From: Thiotrichales bacterium
GTDB lineage: Bacteria > Pseudomonadota > Gammaproteobacteria > Beggiatoales > Beggiatoaceae
Direction of reading: 5' to 3'
NCBI GenBank assembly: GCA_016745035.1
Contig: JADGDE010000001.1
Location: forward strand, 472,507 to 536,506
Length of the DNA stretch: 64,000 nt
Position numbers and translations under genes: made by a program. Below, piece after piece: positions 18,046 through 26,879 of the stretch. The first letter of the stretch is position 1. Every line of letters starts with the position of its first letter. Below the pieces are notes generated by a model. That model had not been told where the DNA came from. It worked only from the letters and a program-made list of their open reading frames with translations, and made no database searches.

Positions 18046-18663
18046 TTAAAAAACATCTAACAAACGATAATCTGCCGCGGGGTCGCGCCTGCCGAGGGGT
18101 TTGACTATCCATGTAAAGGGCTTATCATCGTAAAAACCTTGCAATTGAATCAAAATCGGTAGTTGTGGAGTCTCTAAACCCAGCGCTGGTGGCCATTGTG
18201 TATGCCAGCCGCCGTCTTTATCTCGGTAACTAAAATAGGCTTCCGTTTCCGGCCAGCGCATCACCGTCCAATAATCTTTTGGGGCTTGTTGGTATTGTAG
18301 TTCAGTCTTGCCCTTGGTTTGTTTTAAGCGCCAGCTAAAGCGCGTCGGTACGCCTGCGGGGTTATCCAGCGCCGCTGTGCTTAAACCTTGGAATTGCTGG
18401 GCTTCGCCCTTAAATGGATAGCTGTTAAGGGTATCTTCATAATCGGCTAACAAGGCTCGGCTGCTGCTGCGAAACCAAAAAGCTTGTAAATCGAAGCGTT
18501 GATATTGCTGTTGTTGTTGATTAAAACGCAGCCGTAATTGCATGACAAAATCCAAGCCTTGCAATAAAACCGTGGTCAATAACACCATGATCACCATTAC
18601 CACCAAAATTTCTAGCAGACTAAAGCCAGTTTGTTTGCGGCTTTGGTTTACAATAGCGGGCAT
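18046..18663 (-). CDS. prepilin-type protein (GspJ-like pseudopilin)
   Basis: 205-aa protein with a type IV prepilin leader: KQTGFSLLEILVVMVIMVLL, cleavage between G and F, conserved Glu5, then a hydrophobic helix of about 20 residues. The remainder, rich in Gln and aromatic residues (FWFRSSSRALLADYED, KPLGRRDPAADY), resembles minor pseudopilins such as GspJ that cap type II secretion pseudopili, but the match is only general. No other secretion genes are nearby. It is 18 bp upstream of recD and probably co-transcribed with it. Divergent from queD with only 26 bp between the starts. Confidence 0.75.
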   Translation of the reverse strand: MPAIVNQSRKQTGFSLLEILVVMVIMVLLTTVLLQGLDFVMQLRLRFNQQQQQYQRFDLQAFWFRSSSRALLADYEDTLNSYPFKGEAQQFQGLSTAALDNPAGVPTRFSWRLKQTKGKTELQYQQAPKDYWTVMRWPETEAYFSYRDKDGGWHTQWPPALGLETPQLPILIQLQGFYDDKPFTWIVKPLGRRDPAADYRLLDVF

Positions 18664-18689
18664 TATTTTCTTCCTGCTGATGGTGAATT

Positions 18690-19055
18690 ATGGAAATTTT
18701 CAAAGAGTTTTCTTTTGATGCGGCACATAGGCTGCCCAATGTCCCCGAGGGGCATAAATGTGCGCGCTTGCATGGGCATACCTATTATGTCTCCGTTTAT
18801 GTTAGCGATGAGGTCGGCAAAGACAGCGGTTGGGTGATGGATTTTGCCGATGTTAAACAGGCCTTTAAGCCCTTACTTGAGCGCCTCGACCATTATTATC
18901 TCAATGAAATCGAAGGGCTGGAAAACCCCACTGCAGAAAATTTGGCACTTTGGATTTGGCAGCGTTTGAAACCTGAGTTACCGCAATTATCAAAATTGGT
19001 AATCAAAGAGACTTGTACCGCTGGCTGTGTCTATCGTGGCGAATCCGAAACATAA
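18690..19055 (+). CDS. queD: 6-carboxy-5,6,7,8-tetrahydropterin synthase
   Basis: 121-aa enzyme of queuosine/7-deazaguanine synthesis converting dihydroneopterin triphosphate. Zinc ligands H13 (DAAHRL), H28 and H30 (RLHGHTY) and catalytic C24 ([10 protein letters not shown]) are in place. The downstream catalytic set is in LDHYYLNE and the C-terminal [12 protein letters not shown]. Normal QueD length. Divergent from the prepilin gene and convergent with ntrC (18 bp gap). Confidence 0.95.
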   Translation: MEIFKEFSFDAAHRLPNVPEGHKCARLHGHTYYVSVYVSDEVGKDSGWVMDFADVKQAFKPLLERLDHYYLNEIEGLENPTAENLALWIWQRLKPELPQLSKLVIKETCTAGCVYRGESET

Positions 19056-19073
19056 GGCTAACATCCCGCCCTC

Positions 19074-20483
19074 CTAACTTTCTGGCAAAATAATCCCCAG
19101 TTCTTTGATTTTACGACTCAAGGTATTGCGTCCCCAACCCAAGCGTTTTGCCGCGTCTTGTTTGTGTCCCTGCGTATGTACCAGCACGGTCTCCAACAAG
19201 ATTTTTTCAAACCGAGGATTGGCGATTTCGAGTAAATCATTTTGCTCCGGGTGTTGCTGTAACTGCTGTTGCACCCATTGCCGTAACAAAGACTCCCAGT
19301 CTTCTTTGGGGTATTCACCGTTGCCTGTGTGGCGTAATTCTTCCGGTAAATCTTCGATGAGGATTTCTGGGGAAACCGCCATCACCGTCAGCCAACGACA
19401 GACATTTTTGAGTTGCCGAACATTGCCCGACCACGCCAGTCCAGCAAGATAATCCATCGCCTCGGCGGAAACTTGCTTGGTCTCCTCGCCCATTTCTTGC
19501 GCCGCTTCTTGTAAAAAGTGTTGTATTAAGACCGGAATATCCTCGCGGCGCTGGCGCAATGCGGGCAGGTCAATATTAATCACATTGAGGCGGTGATAGA
19601 GGTCTTCGCGGAATAATCCGGCTTCAATGCCTTGTTTAAGGTTTTGATGGGTGGCGGCAATAATACGGACATCGACTTTAATCGGTGTGTGTCCGCCAAC
19701 ACGGAAAAACGTGCCATCAGCCAAGACCCGCAATAACCGGGTTTGTAATTCTGCGGGCATATCGCCGATTTCATCTAAAAATAAAGTGCCGCTATCGGCT
19801 TGCTCAAAGCGTCCGCGATTTTGTTTCAGTGCGCCAGTAAACGCGCCACGTTCGTGTCCGAAGAGTTCTGATTCAAGTAATTCTTTCGGAATCGCAGCGG
19901 TATTGAGAGCAATAAATGGCGCACTGGCACGGGGACTGTGGCGGTGCAAGGCTTGGGCAACCAATTCTTTCCCAGAGCCGGATTCCCCGGTAATCAAGAC
20001 ATTCATATGCGAGCGTGATAAACGCCCGATGGCACGAAATACGTTTTGCATCGCCGGTGCTGAGCCAATAATCTCCGAGACCGAGACTTGTTCTTCATGC
20101 GCGGGTTGTTTATCTTTATTGGCATGAGCGATGGCGCGTTGTACCAAATCGCTGGCTTCATTGACATCAAATGGCTTAGCAAGGTATTCAAACGCCCCGC
20201 CTTGATAGGCTGCCACCGTGCTGTCCAAGTCTGAATAGGCGGTCATGATAATCACCGGCAAAGTTGGATATAAAGCTTGCACATGGGTCAGGAGTTCTAG
20301 CCCGTCCATGTCCGGCATCCGAATATCGCTCATCAGCAAATCAGGCATATCGTCTTTTAAGGCATCCAAAATCGCTTGGGCATGGTCAAAGCAAGTGACC
20401 TGTAACTGGGCGCGGGCTAGCGTTTTTTCTAACACCCAGCGAATATTTTTATCGTCATCAACGACCCATACGCGGTTAGTCAT
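19074..20483 (-). CDS. glnG: nitrogen regulation response regulator NtrC
   Basis: 469-aa sigma-54 activator. The receiver domain has phosphoacceptor D53 (MSDIRMPDMDG). The AAA+ domain has Walker A GESGSGKE (about 166-173), the sigma-54-contacting GAFTGA loop and LFLDEIGDMP. The Fis-type helix-turn-helix is at the C-terminus (KQDAAKRLGWGRNTLSRKIKELG). It activates glnA and other nitrogen-assimilation promoters when phosphorylated by NtrB, whose gene is 20 bp upstream. No glnA is in the window. Confidence 0.95.
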   Translation of the reverse strand: MTNRVWVVDDDKNIRWVLEKTLARAQLQVTCFDHAQAILDALKDDMPDLLMSDIRMPDMDGLELLTHVQALYPTLPVIIMTAYSDLDSTVAAYQGGAFEYLAKPFDVNEASDLVQRAIAHANKDKQPAHEEQVSVSEIIGSAPAMQNVFRAIGRLSRSHMNVLITGESGSGKELVAQALHRHSPRASAPFIALNTAAIPKELLESELFGHERGAFTGALKQNRGRFEQADSGTLFLDEIGDMPAELQTRLLRVLADGTFFRVGGHTPIKVDVRIIAATHQNLKQGIEAGLFREDLYHRLNVINIDLPALRQRREDIPVLIQHFLQEAAQEMGEETKQVSAEAMDYLAGLAWSGNVRQLKNVCRWLTVMAVSPEILIEDLPEELRHTGNGEYPKEDWESLLRQWVQQQLQQHPEQNDLLEIANPRFEKILLETVLVHTQGHKQDAAKRLGWGRNTLSRKIKELGIILPES

Positions 20484-20503
20484 GTGGCAGTTTATCCTTT
20501 ATT

Positions 20504-21559
20504 CTAATTTTTGAGTATGGGAAATATAACCGAAAAACAAGTGCGCCCAGATTCGGTTTCAAAACTGATCAGCCCGCCATTTTGTTGGATCAGGTCTTGA
20601 GCAATAGATAAGCCTAAACCACTGCCACCGACACGTCCACTAACCATGGGATAAAAAATGGTCTCTTGCATATCTTCAGGAATCCCCGGGCCATTGTCTT
20701 CAATATCAATACAAATGCTCATTTTATGGGCTTGATTCAATAATACCGTGTGCGTTTGTACCCGGGTGCGAATACGAATTTCCGATTTTTGCTGCTGTTC
20801 TAAGGCTTGCAGGGCATTGCGCATTAAGTTGAGCAAGACTTGATGCAGTTGATCGACATCAATCAAGACATCAGGAATACTGGGGTCATAATCGGCGATA
20901 AAATTGACATTGTCATTTTCGGAGCTTAATAGCTGCACAATGCGACACAAGGTTTTATGGACATTATGTAAGCGTGGCTGTGCAGGTTTGCGCGAGCCGA
21001 GCATTTGATTCAGCAGGTTTTGTAAGCGATCGGCTTCTTCGATAATCACATCGGTATATTCTTGCAAATCTGGTTCAGGCAATGTCCCAGCCAGCAATTG
21101 TGCCGCACCGCGAATACCACCGAGGGGGTTTTTTATCTCATGCGCCAACCCTCGCAACATATCATGGGCAGCATGGGCGCGTTGTGATTGTGCCGAGGCT
21201 TGGTTTAAGTGTCTTTTATATTCAATCGGAATCAGCTCGACCAAATAATTATTCATATAACGGTCGCTCGGGTGCGATAAGGTATTGAGACTGCAATCGA
21301 CATGGGTATCGCGCCCCGCTTGTAGCGGTAGGGATAAATTATACTCAACCACGGTATTATTGGTTTGCACCAAGCGCTCAAAACACAAAGTGCTGGGAAA
21401 AATCACCCGCGCATGTTGCCCGATAACTTGGCGGGAACTGACTTGCAGCAAAGCCTCGCCAGCGGGGTTGATATAACGTAAATGAAAGTCTTTATCAAAC
21501 CACAAAATAGCGGTGCGTAAATTCTCTAATAGCCAACGATTAGCGAGTTTATCTAACAT
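20504..21559 (-). CDS. glnL: nitrogen regulation sensor kinase NtrB
   Basis: 351-aa cytoplasmic PII-responsive histidine kinase/phosphatase. PAS domain at about 10-115 (AILWFDKDFHLRYINPAGEALL). The H box has phosphoaccepting H140 in LAHEIKNPLGGIRGAAQLL. The ATPase domain has the N box NLMRNALQAL and G boxes DNGPGIP and GSGLGLSIAQ. Length matches E. coli NtrB (349 aa). It begins 1 bp after the stop of the upstream zinc-ribbon membrane protein, implying co-transcription with that unrelated-looking gene. Confidence 0.95.
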   Translation of the reverse strand: MLDKLANRWLLENLRTAILWFDKDFHLRYINPAGEALLQVSSRQVIGQHARVIFPSTLCFERLVQTNNTVVEYNLSLPLQAGRDTHVDCSLNTLSHPSDRYMNNYLVELIPIEYKRHLNQASAQSQRAHAAHDMLRGLAHEIKNPLGGIRGAAQLLAGTLPEPDLQEYTDVIIEEADRLQNLLNQMLGSRKPAQPRLHNVHKTLCRIVQLLSSENDNVNFIADYDPSIPDVLIDVDQLHQVLLNLMRNALQALEQQQKSEIRIRTRVQTHTVLLNQAHKMSICIDIEDNGPGIPEDMQETIFYPMVSGRVGGSGLGLSIAQDLIQQNGGLISFETESGRTCFSVIFPILKN

Positions 21560-21560
21560 C

Positions 21561-22646
21561 TCAATACCCTGCCACGGGTACTAAACTGCCACAGCGCTCA
21601 CCACCAGTCACCGCGCTAACTTTAAGTTGCCAATATGAGCCGACTTGACCGCGTTCCCAAATATCCTCGCCTAATTCACATTCGTAGGTTTTCCGGCTCT
21701 GGGTGTCGATAAGTTGCACCAAATAAGCGGTTTCGCGGCTGCGTTCGCGCTCACAACCAACCCGCCGCTGACCTTCGCAACGTAAATTGGCTTTTGGCCA
21801 ATAAGGGCGCTTGTCTTTACCTTTGGCAATCGCTGAACGGTGGCTTGCCCATTTATCGACTTTGTAACGGCAATATTGGTCATAAATTGGCTCTTTACGG
21901 TATTTGGTTTTGCACACTTGTTGCTCGCGATACGTACCATCACCTTGGTCGATGCGTTTGGTTTGGCAGCTTTGCCCATCGGGGATTTGTTTATAGTCGC
22001 GGATTTTGCGCTCGCGCTTGACTTGATAAGCATCGCGGGGCAAGCCATTACACCAAGTGCCTTCACTACGCGGGGCATAATTATCAATATAAATCAGCCG
22101 TTGCCAGCTAAAGCCCGTTGCCTCAACGGCGACCTCTTTAGTCCAAAAAAACAAGCTAAACACTAACACAGCAATAAGGCTGATTATCACCGCTAACCAA
22201 AAGCGTTTTTTTGCTTTTGCAGGCGCGGGAGGTGGCGCGCTGGGGGCTTGGCTAGCTGCCTTCTGACTGTGTTTTTTATTCTCACCGCGGGCAAACTGCT
22301 CCCGCTCTGTACGCATTTGCTCAGTACGGGTATCCACCACTTTTGCCGCATCCATCGGGCTACCACATTGGGTGCAATATTCGCTGTTACCTGAGTTGGG
22401 GTGATCACAAGCAGGGCAGCTTTTATCCGCACCAACGTAATGATGATTATGGACCGCAATTTTTTCATTATCGGCCGGGTAATAGCGCCTATCAGGGTCT
22501 TGCCCTGCGCCACACTCAGGACAAAAACGCTGGGTTTTGCCTAAGAGTTTTTTGCTGCCACAGTATTCACAATCCCATAGCATTTCATAAATAGGATTGG
22601 CATCGCTAGATTGCGCTGATTGATCTGATTTAGCATCGTCGTGCAT
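21561..22646 (-). CDS. double zinc-ribbon membrane protein upstream of ntrBC
   Basis: Predicted 361-aa protein with no assigned function. The N-terminus has two treble-clef/rubredoxin-like zinc ribbons with cysteines at 26, 29, 42, 45 (CEYCG, CPECG) and 77, 80, 91, 94 (CPACD, CTQCG). A Pro/Ala linker then leads to one membrane helix (about 149-168). The 190-residue C-terminal domain is probably periplasmic and very rich in charged residues and conserved-looking Cys (CNGLPRDAYQVKRERKIRDY, CRYKVDKW). So: cytoplasmic zinc fingers, single TM, outer domain. The stop is 1 bp from ntrB, indicating one operon; a link to nitrogen sensing is inferred only from that spacing. GGAG lies about 10 nt before the ATG. 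Confidence 0.8.
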   Translation of the reverse strand: MHDDAKSDQSAQSSDANPIYEMLWDCEYCGSKKLLGKTQRFCPECGAGQDPDRRYYPADNEKIAVHNHHYVGADKSCPACDHPNSGNSEYCTQCGSPMDAAKVVDTRTEQMRTEREQFARGENKKHSQKAASQAPSAPPPAPAKAKKRFWLAVIISLIAVLVFSLFFWTKEVAVEATGFSWQRLIYIDNYAPRSEGTWCNGLPRDAYQVKRERKIRDYKQIPDGQSCQTKRIDQGDGTYREQQVCKTKYRKEPIYDQYCRYKVDKWASHRSAIAKGKDKRPYWPKANLRCEGQRRVGCERERSRETAYLVQLIDTQSRKTYECELGEDIWERGQVGSYWQLKVSAVTGGERCGSLVPVAGY

Positions 22647-22762
22647 GGTGGCTCCCCGGTGGTCATGCGCATGATTCTACCGTAAAGCATTGAGAGGGAA
22701 AACCTAGCATTTTGTGATGATTCATGGATAAGCGGCTATATTTTTATACTGAATCCAATTTG

Positions 22763-23689
22763 TTAGTGATTTATTTTTGGTATTTGTATACCACACATCA
22801 AGGGGTGAGAGTTTTTTCTAGCTAAATTATGTATTTTACTCATTAAATCCACAGCATCATCATAGTTATACTCCCCACAAATAAAAGAACCTTTGGAGTG
22901 TATTTCTATCATAATATTGATAGCTTCTTCTTCTGTTTTATTAAATAAAGTGCTTATTAGCTCTACAGCAAATGCCATCGTTGTAAAATTGTCATTATAA
23001 ATAACTACATTATAATTATTTTTTTTGTTTAACTCTGCCTTTTTAACTGCTGGGTATAATAAAGTTAAGTCTATATTATCTTGTCGTAATAATTGATAAG
23101 AAAAATGTTCTTTTAATTTAATGTGATCAAGTGATGTTAAAAGAATTTTTTCATTTTTGATTAAAATAAGTGGTAGCACATAATCTGGTAAATTGCCATC
23201 TTCATGCTCTTTGAGAAAAAACGCGATGTCATAGGCATAATTTAATTTTTTCCTAAGGTCAGTTGTAAATCTAATTTGTTCTTTTTTTAATGTTTTATTT
23301 TTTTCATGGTTATTTATAAATTTTAATAAATCGGCTTTAATTTCATTAATATCAATATCACAATTTTGTATTAATTTTATTATTTTTTCATCCTTTAGCA
23401 TGGCATAGAAAAAGAATTCTTCTGAAATTATTTCAATTTTTTTATCAAAAGCCTTTTTAAAACAATTGTCGACTATTTTTGTCATTCTTTGATCGAGATT
23501 ATGAGAAAAAGCGTCAGGGTGTACTAATAGGTAGGGTATAAAGCCCATAATTGCATAATATGCAAAAACAAACATCCCCAAAAAAAATATGATTAGAAAA
23601 AATAAATTAGAATTGCATCTATTCATTTCATCGATAAACAGATAAAAAATAAGCAATGCAATAAAAAAAGAAGGGATACGAATAAGCAT
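22763..23689 (-). CDS. membrane-anchored Clp_N-ClpS fusion protein
   Basis: 308-aa protein with an architecture not familiar to me. Two hydrophobic helices (about 5-20 and 29-55) are followed by a region (about 75-205) that follows the ClpA N-domain pattern (FFFYAMLKDEKIIKLIQNCD aligned with the VEHLLLALL...LEACSVD segment). The C-terminal domain (about 226-302) is plainly ClpS: NVVIYNDNFTTMAFAVELI, IMIEIHSKGSFICGEY and ending HPLMCGIQ. The N-degron pocket residues of E. coli ClpS are largely kept (N232, D233, M238, M260, H264), with N234 in place of an Asp. There is no AAA+ ATPase. Inferred role: membrane N-degron receptor or decoy acting with or against ClpAP. The gene is much more AT-rich than its neighbours, suggesting transfer. 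The RBS is weak. It lies 42 bp after ilvD, beyond a terminator-like hairpin. Confidence 0.85.
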   Translation of the reverse strand: MLIRIPSFFIALLIFYLFIDEMNRCNSNLFFLIIFFLGMFVFAYYAIMGFIPYLLVHPDAFSHNLDQRMTKIVDNCFKKAFDKKIEIISEEFFFYAMLKDEKIIKLIQNCDIDINEIKADLLKFINNHEKNKTLKKEQIRFTTDLRKKLNYAYDIAFFLKEHEDGNLPDYVLPLILIKNEKILLTSLDHIKLKEHFSYQLLRQDNIDLTLLYPAVKKAELNKKNNYNVVIYNDNFTTMAFAVELISTLFNKTEEEAINIMIEIHSKGSFICGEYNYDDAVDLMSKIHNLARKNSHPLMCGIQIPKINH

Positions 23690-23701
23690 GCAGGCTAAAG
23701 A

Positions 23702-23721
23702 GGGAAAGCGAATGCTTTCCC
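23702..23721 (-). terminator. terminator-like hairpin after ilvD
   Basis: GGGAAAGC-GAAT-GCTTTCCC, a perfect 8-bp GC-containing stem with a 4-nt loop, lying 10 bp after the ilvD stop and followed on the minus strand by TCTTTAG. Reads as the ilvD terminator, though the T run is short and some readthrough into the Clp_N-ClpS gene is possible. Confidence 0.65.
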
Positions 23722-23731
23722 CCTTATTATT

Positions 23732-25417
23732 TTACTCGTCTGTCACACAGCCCAAAGAGGCGTTTTTGACATTTTTGATGTATTTGTACAATGTGCCACG
23801 GCTAGCTTTATACGCAGGCATTGTCCAAGCGGCTTTACGTTTCGCCATGGTTTCCTCATCGACATCGACATCCAAACGATTGGTATCCGCGTCGATGTGA
23901 ATCATATCGCCTTCTTCTACCAAGGCAATCGGGCCACCTTCTTGGGCTTCGGGGACGATGTGTCCAACGATAAAGCCGTGCGAGCCACCAGAGAAACGCC
24001 CGTCAGTCAAAAGCGCGACATCGTTGCCTAAACCCGCGCCCATAATCGCTGAGGTAGGGGTCAACATCTCTGGCATACCCGGACCACCTTTAGGACCTTC
24101 ATAGCGAATCACAACCACATCGCCTTTACCGATTTTCTTCTCCTCCAAGGCTTTGAGCATGTCTTCTTCACAGTCGTAGACTTTGGCAGGGCCAGAGAAT
24201 TGCAGCCCTTCTTTACCCGTAATCTTCGCCACCGAGCCTTCAGGGGCAAGGTTGCCTTTGAGGATTTGGATATGACCAGAGGGTTTAATCGGGTCGTTCA
24301 GGGCGTGGATGATGTCTTGTCCGGCTTCTAAACTGGGTACATGGGCGACATTTTCTGCCAAGGTTTTGCCAGTGACGGTCATGCAAGCGCCATCGAGTAA
24401 ATCTTGTTCAAGCAAGAATTTCATCACCGCGGGTGTGCCACCGATTTTGTGCAAGTCTTCCATGACGTACTTGCCGCTGGGTTTTAAATCCGCCAAGAAA
24501 GGAATACGGTCGCTGACGGCTTGGAAATCATCAAGGCTTAAATCGACATCCACCGCACGCGCCATGGCGATAAGGTGTAATACGGCATTGGTAGAACCGC
24601 CAAGCGCCATCGTCACCACCATCGCATTTTCAAACGCGGCGCGGGTCATAATATCGCGGGGTTTGATGTCGTTTTCTAGCAAGTGACGAATTGCTTTACC
24701 GGCATCATGACACTCTGCTTGTTTGCCATCGTCTTCGGCGGGGATAGAAGCACTAAAGGGCAAACTCATGCCGAGGGCTTCAATGGCGGATGCCATTGTG
24801 TTGGCGGTGTACATACCACCACAAGCACCTGCGCCGGGGCAAGATTTGCGCACGATGTCTTGGCGCTCTTCCTCGTCGATGTGTCCGGCGATATACGCGC
24901 CATAAGATTGGAAGGCCGAGACCACATCCAAGGTGTTACCGTCTTTGTCATAACCGGGTTTAATCGTGCCGCCGTAGACCATTAAAGCTGGGCGGTTTAA
25001 GCGTCCCATGGCAATCAGGCAACCGGGCATGTTTTTATCACAACCGGGAAGAGTAATCAGGGCATCGTACCATTGACCACCCATGATGGTTTCCATCGAG
25101 TCGGCAATCACATCGCGCGATTGTAGCGAATAGCTCATGCCGTCCGTGCCCATTGACATACCATCGCTGACACCGACGGTATTAAAACGCATCCCAACGA
25201 GACCTGCGTCTTGTACGCCTTTTTTGACTTCGGTAGCCAAATCAAGCAAGTGCATATTGCAGGTGTTGCCATCGTACCAAACGCTGCCGATACCGACTTG
25301 GGCTTTTTGCATGTCCTCGTCGGTCATGCCTGTGCCATATAACATGGCTTGCGATGCGCCTTGGGATTTGGGCGCGGTAATGGTGGCGCTGTATTTATTT
25401 AGGGGTTTGTTGCTCAT
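23732..25417 (-). CDS. ilvD: dihydroxy-acid dehydratase
   Basis: 561-aa Fe-S dehydratase of valine, isoleucine and leucine synthesis, converting 2,3-dihydroxy-isovalerate/methylvalerate to 2-keto acids. Cluster cysteines are in [19 protein letters not shown] and [12 protein letters not shown]. Also present are [18 protein letters not shown] and the C-terminal [12 protein letters not shown]. Length and motifs fit the shorter [2Fe-2S]-type IlvD class better than the roughly 615-aa E. coli enzyme. Upstream lies a palindromic repeat cluster separating it from thrC. Confidence 0.95.
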   Translation of the reverse strand: MSNKPLNKYSATITAPKSQGASQAMLYGTGMTDEDMQKAQVGIGSVWYDGNTCNMHLLDLATEVKKGVQDAGLVGMRFNTVGVSDGMSMGTDGMSYSLQSRDVIADSMETIMGGQWYDALITLPGCDKNMPGCLIAMGRLNRPALMVYGGTIKPGYDKDGNTLDVVSAFQSYGAYIAGHIDEEERQDIVRKSCPGAGACGGMYTANTMASAIEALGMSLPFSASIPAEDDGKQAECHDAGKAIRHLLENDIKPRDIMTRAAFENAMVVTMALGGSTNAVLHLIAMARAVDVDLSLDDFQAVSDRIPFLADLKPSGKYVMEDLHKIGGTPAVMKFLLEQDLLDGACMTVTGKTLAENVAHVPSLEAGQDIIHALNDPIKPSGHIQILKGNLAPEGSVAKITGKEGLQFSGPAKVYDCEEDMLKALEEKKIGKGDVVVIRYEGPKGGPGMPEMLTPTSAIMGAGLGNDVALLTDGRFSGGSHGFIVGHIVPEAQEGGPIALVEEGDMIHIDADTNRLDVDVDEETMAKRKAAWTMPAYKASRGTLYKYIKNVKNASLGCVTDE

Positions 25418-25438
25418 GGTGGGATAAAATGTCCTCTC

Positions 25439-25612
25439 GCCCCAAAGGGGCTTAATCTATATAGCCTAGGGCAACGCCCTAGGTTTAGATGCCTATCACA
25501 TCAAGCCCTGAAGGGGCGCAATAAATTATCACGCCCTTTCAGGGCTTTAATCCTATTTTGATATTTGTACCCTAGGGCGTGGCCCTATATACAAATCTCG
25601 CCCCGTTGGGGC
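25439..25612. repeat. cluster of five GC-rich palindromes
   Basis: In order: GCCCCAAAGGGGC (25439-25451); CCTAGGGC-AAC-GCCCTAGG (25465-25483); AGCCCTGAAGGGGCG paired with CGCCCTTTCAGGGCT across 13 bp (25504-25546); a long stem ATTTGTACCCTAGGGC / GGCCCTATATACAAAT (25563-25596); and GCCCCGTTGGGGC (25600-25612). Similar short arms flank both ends of the block. It occupies the whole thrC-ilvD gap and touches the thrC stop. It resembles REP/BIME-type extragenic palindromes and could also fold as transcript terminators or processing hairpins. Confidence 0.75.
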
Positions 25613-26689
25613 TTATAGCTGATCTAAAATCGCTTGTTTAACCGCAGAAAGCTCGGCAGGGACTTTAACCACTGGCGCAGTGCTTTGCGCAATCGCGGTA
25701 TCTGGGTCTTTTAGCCCATGCCCTGTTAAGGTACAAACGATTTTGCTACCCGCAGGGATTTTGCCGGATTTAATATCCATGATAGCGCCTGCCAGCGAGG
25801 TTGCTGAGGCAGGTTCACAGAACACGCCTTCTTTTTCAGCGAGGAGTTTTTGCGCGGCAAGAATTTGCTCGTCAGAACATTTATCAAACCAACCGCCAGA
25901 TTCTTTTTGTACCACCCAGGCTTTATCCCAAGACTGCGGATGACCGATACGAATCGCAGTGGCGACGGTTTCAGGATTATCGACCATTTCACCTTTAGTA
26001 AACGGCGCAGAACCCGCCGCTTGATAACCACACATTTTTGGCTGTTTGGTGACGATGCCATCATTATGATATTCCTGATAGCCCATCCAATGTGCGGTGA
26101 TATTGCCAGCGTTGCCAACGGGTAAACAGTGATAATCAGGCACAGAACCCAGCTCTTCGATGATCTCGAAAGCAGCGGTTTTTTGCCCTTGTAAACGGTA
26201 AGGGTTGATCGAATTGACGATGGTCACAGGCGCGTGGTCTGCGACTTCTTTGACCAAAGCCATGCCTTCATCAAAGTTACCTTGAATTTGGATCACCACC
26301 GAGCCGTGCATCATCGCTTGTGCGAGTTTGCCTTGAGCAATTTTGCCATCAGGAATTAAGACAAAAGCGGTAATGCCAGCACGGGCAGCATAAGCGGCTG
26401 CGGCGGCGCTGGTGTTGCCAGTAGAAGCACAAATAATCGCCTTACTGCCTTCTTCTACAGCCTTGGTGACAGCCATAGTCATGCCACGATCTTTAAAAGA
26501 TCCTGTCGGATTTAAACCTTCGTATTTGACATAAATATCCACATCCACGCCCAATGCGTCGGGAATGTTATTTAAGCGAATTAAGGGGGTGTTGCCCTCA
26601 CCCAGAGAAATGATAGGGGTATCATCATGGACGGGTAAGCGATCACGATATTTGTCTATAAGACCCGTATAACGAGGACGAAATGGCAT
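25613..26689 (-). CDS. thrC: threonine synthase
   Basis: 358-aa PLP enzyme making threonine from O-phospho-homoserine. PLP lysine K66 in NPTGSFKDRGM; phosphate-binding and PLP loops in STGNTSAAAAAYAARAG and LPVGNAGNI. This is the short, Pseudomonas-excluded class I-like form of about 350 aa typical of many bacteria. The ORF opens at 26716, but ATG at 26689 is preferred: it has AGAGG upstream and the family N-terminus. Divergent from the rpe operon with a 190-bp gap. Confidence 0.94.
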   Translation of the reverse strand: MPFRPRYTGLIDKYRDRLPVHDDTPIISLGEGNTPLIRLNNIPDALGVDVDIYVKYEGLNPTGSFKDRGMTMAVTKAVEEGSKAIICASTGNTSAAAAAYAARAGITAFVLIPDGKIAQGKLAQAMMHGSVVIQIQGNFDEGMALVKEVADHAPVTIVNSINPYRLQGQKTAAFEIIEELGSVPDYHCLPVGNAGNITAHWMGYQEYHNDGIVTKQPKMCGYQAAGSAPFTKGEMVDNPETVATAIRIGHPQSWDKAWVVQKESGGWFDKCSDEQILAAQKLLAEKEGVFCEPASATSLAGAIMDIKSGKIPAGSKIVCTLTGHGLKDPDTAIAQSTAPVVKVPAELSAVKQAILDQL

Positions 26690-26774
26690 TAGAAAACCTC
26701 TTGGTAAAACCTGCAATTAAAGCCCTTAAACATACCATATTGGCGGGTTTTATTCTAATAGAATCTATTTCTCT

Positions 26775-26803
26775 AAAAGCAAGTTTTCTTAAAACTTGCT
26801 TTT
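26775..26803 (+). terminator. perfect hairpin in the leader region of the rpe-trpEG operon
   Basis: AAAAGCAAGTTTT-CTT-AAAACTTGCTTTT: 13-bp perfect stem, 3-nt loop, then CTTCTTAATT. It sits in the thrC/rpe divergent region, 77 bp before the rpe ATG, where no upstream plus-strand gene needs terminating. It may be a leader attenuator or mRNA-stability hairpin. No Trp-rich leader peptide was seen. Confidence 0.45.
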
Positions 26804-26879
26804 CTTCTTAATTGCCAATTTTTTACTATTCAGGTACAGTGGGAGGCTTTTGATATTGATTATTTTGGAGCAGATTCGC

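Noticed and set aside
22193..22513. Long antisense frame within the zinc-ribbon gene and similar opposite-strand frames elsewhere (for example in ilvD, the SulP gene and the RND gene)
   Set aside because: Shadows of well-supported genes without RBS or protein-family features.
25439..25612. Possible CRISPR array
   Set aside because: The repeats are palindromes of different sequence and irregular spacing, with no uniform repeats or spacers and no cas genes.
26690..26879. trp-type leader peptide before rpe
   Set aside because: No short ORF with Trp codons was found around the hairpin.
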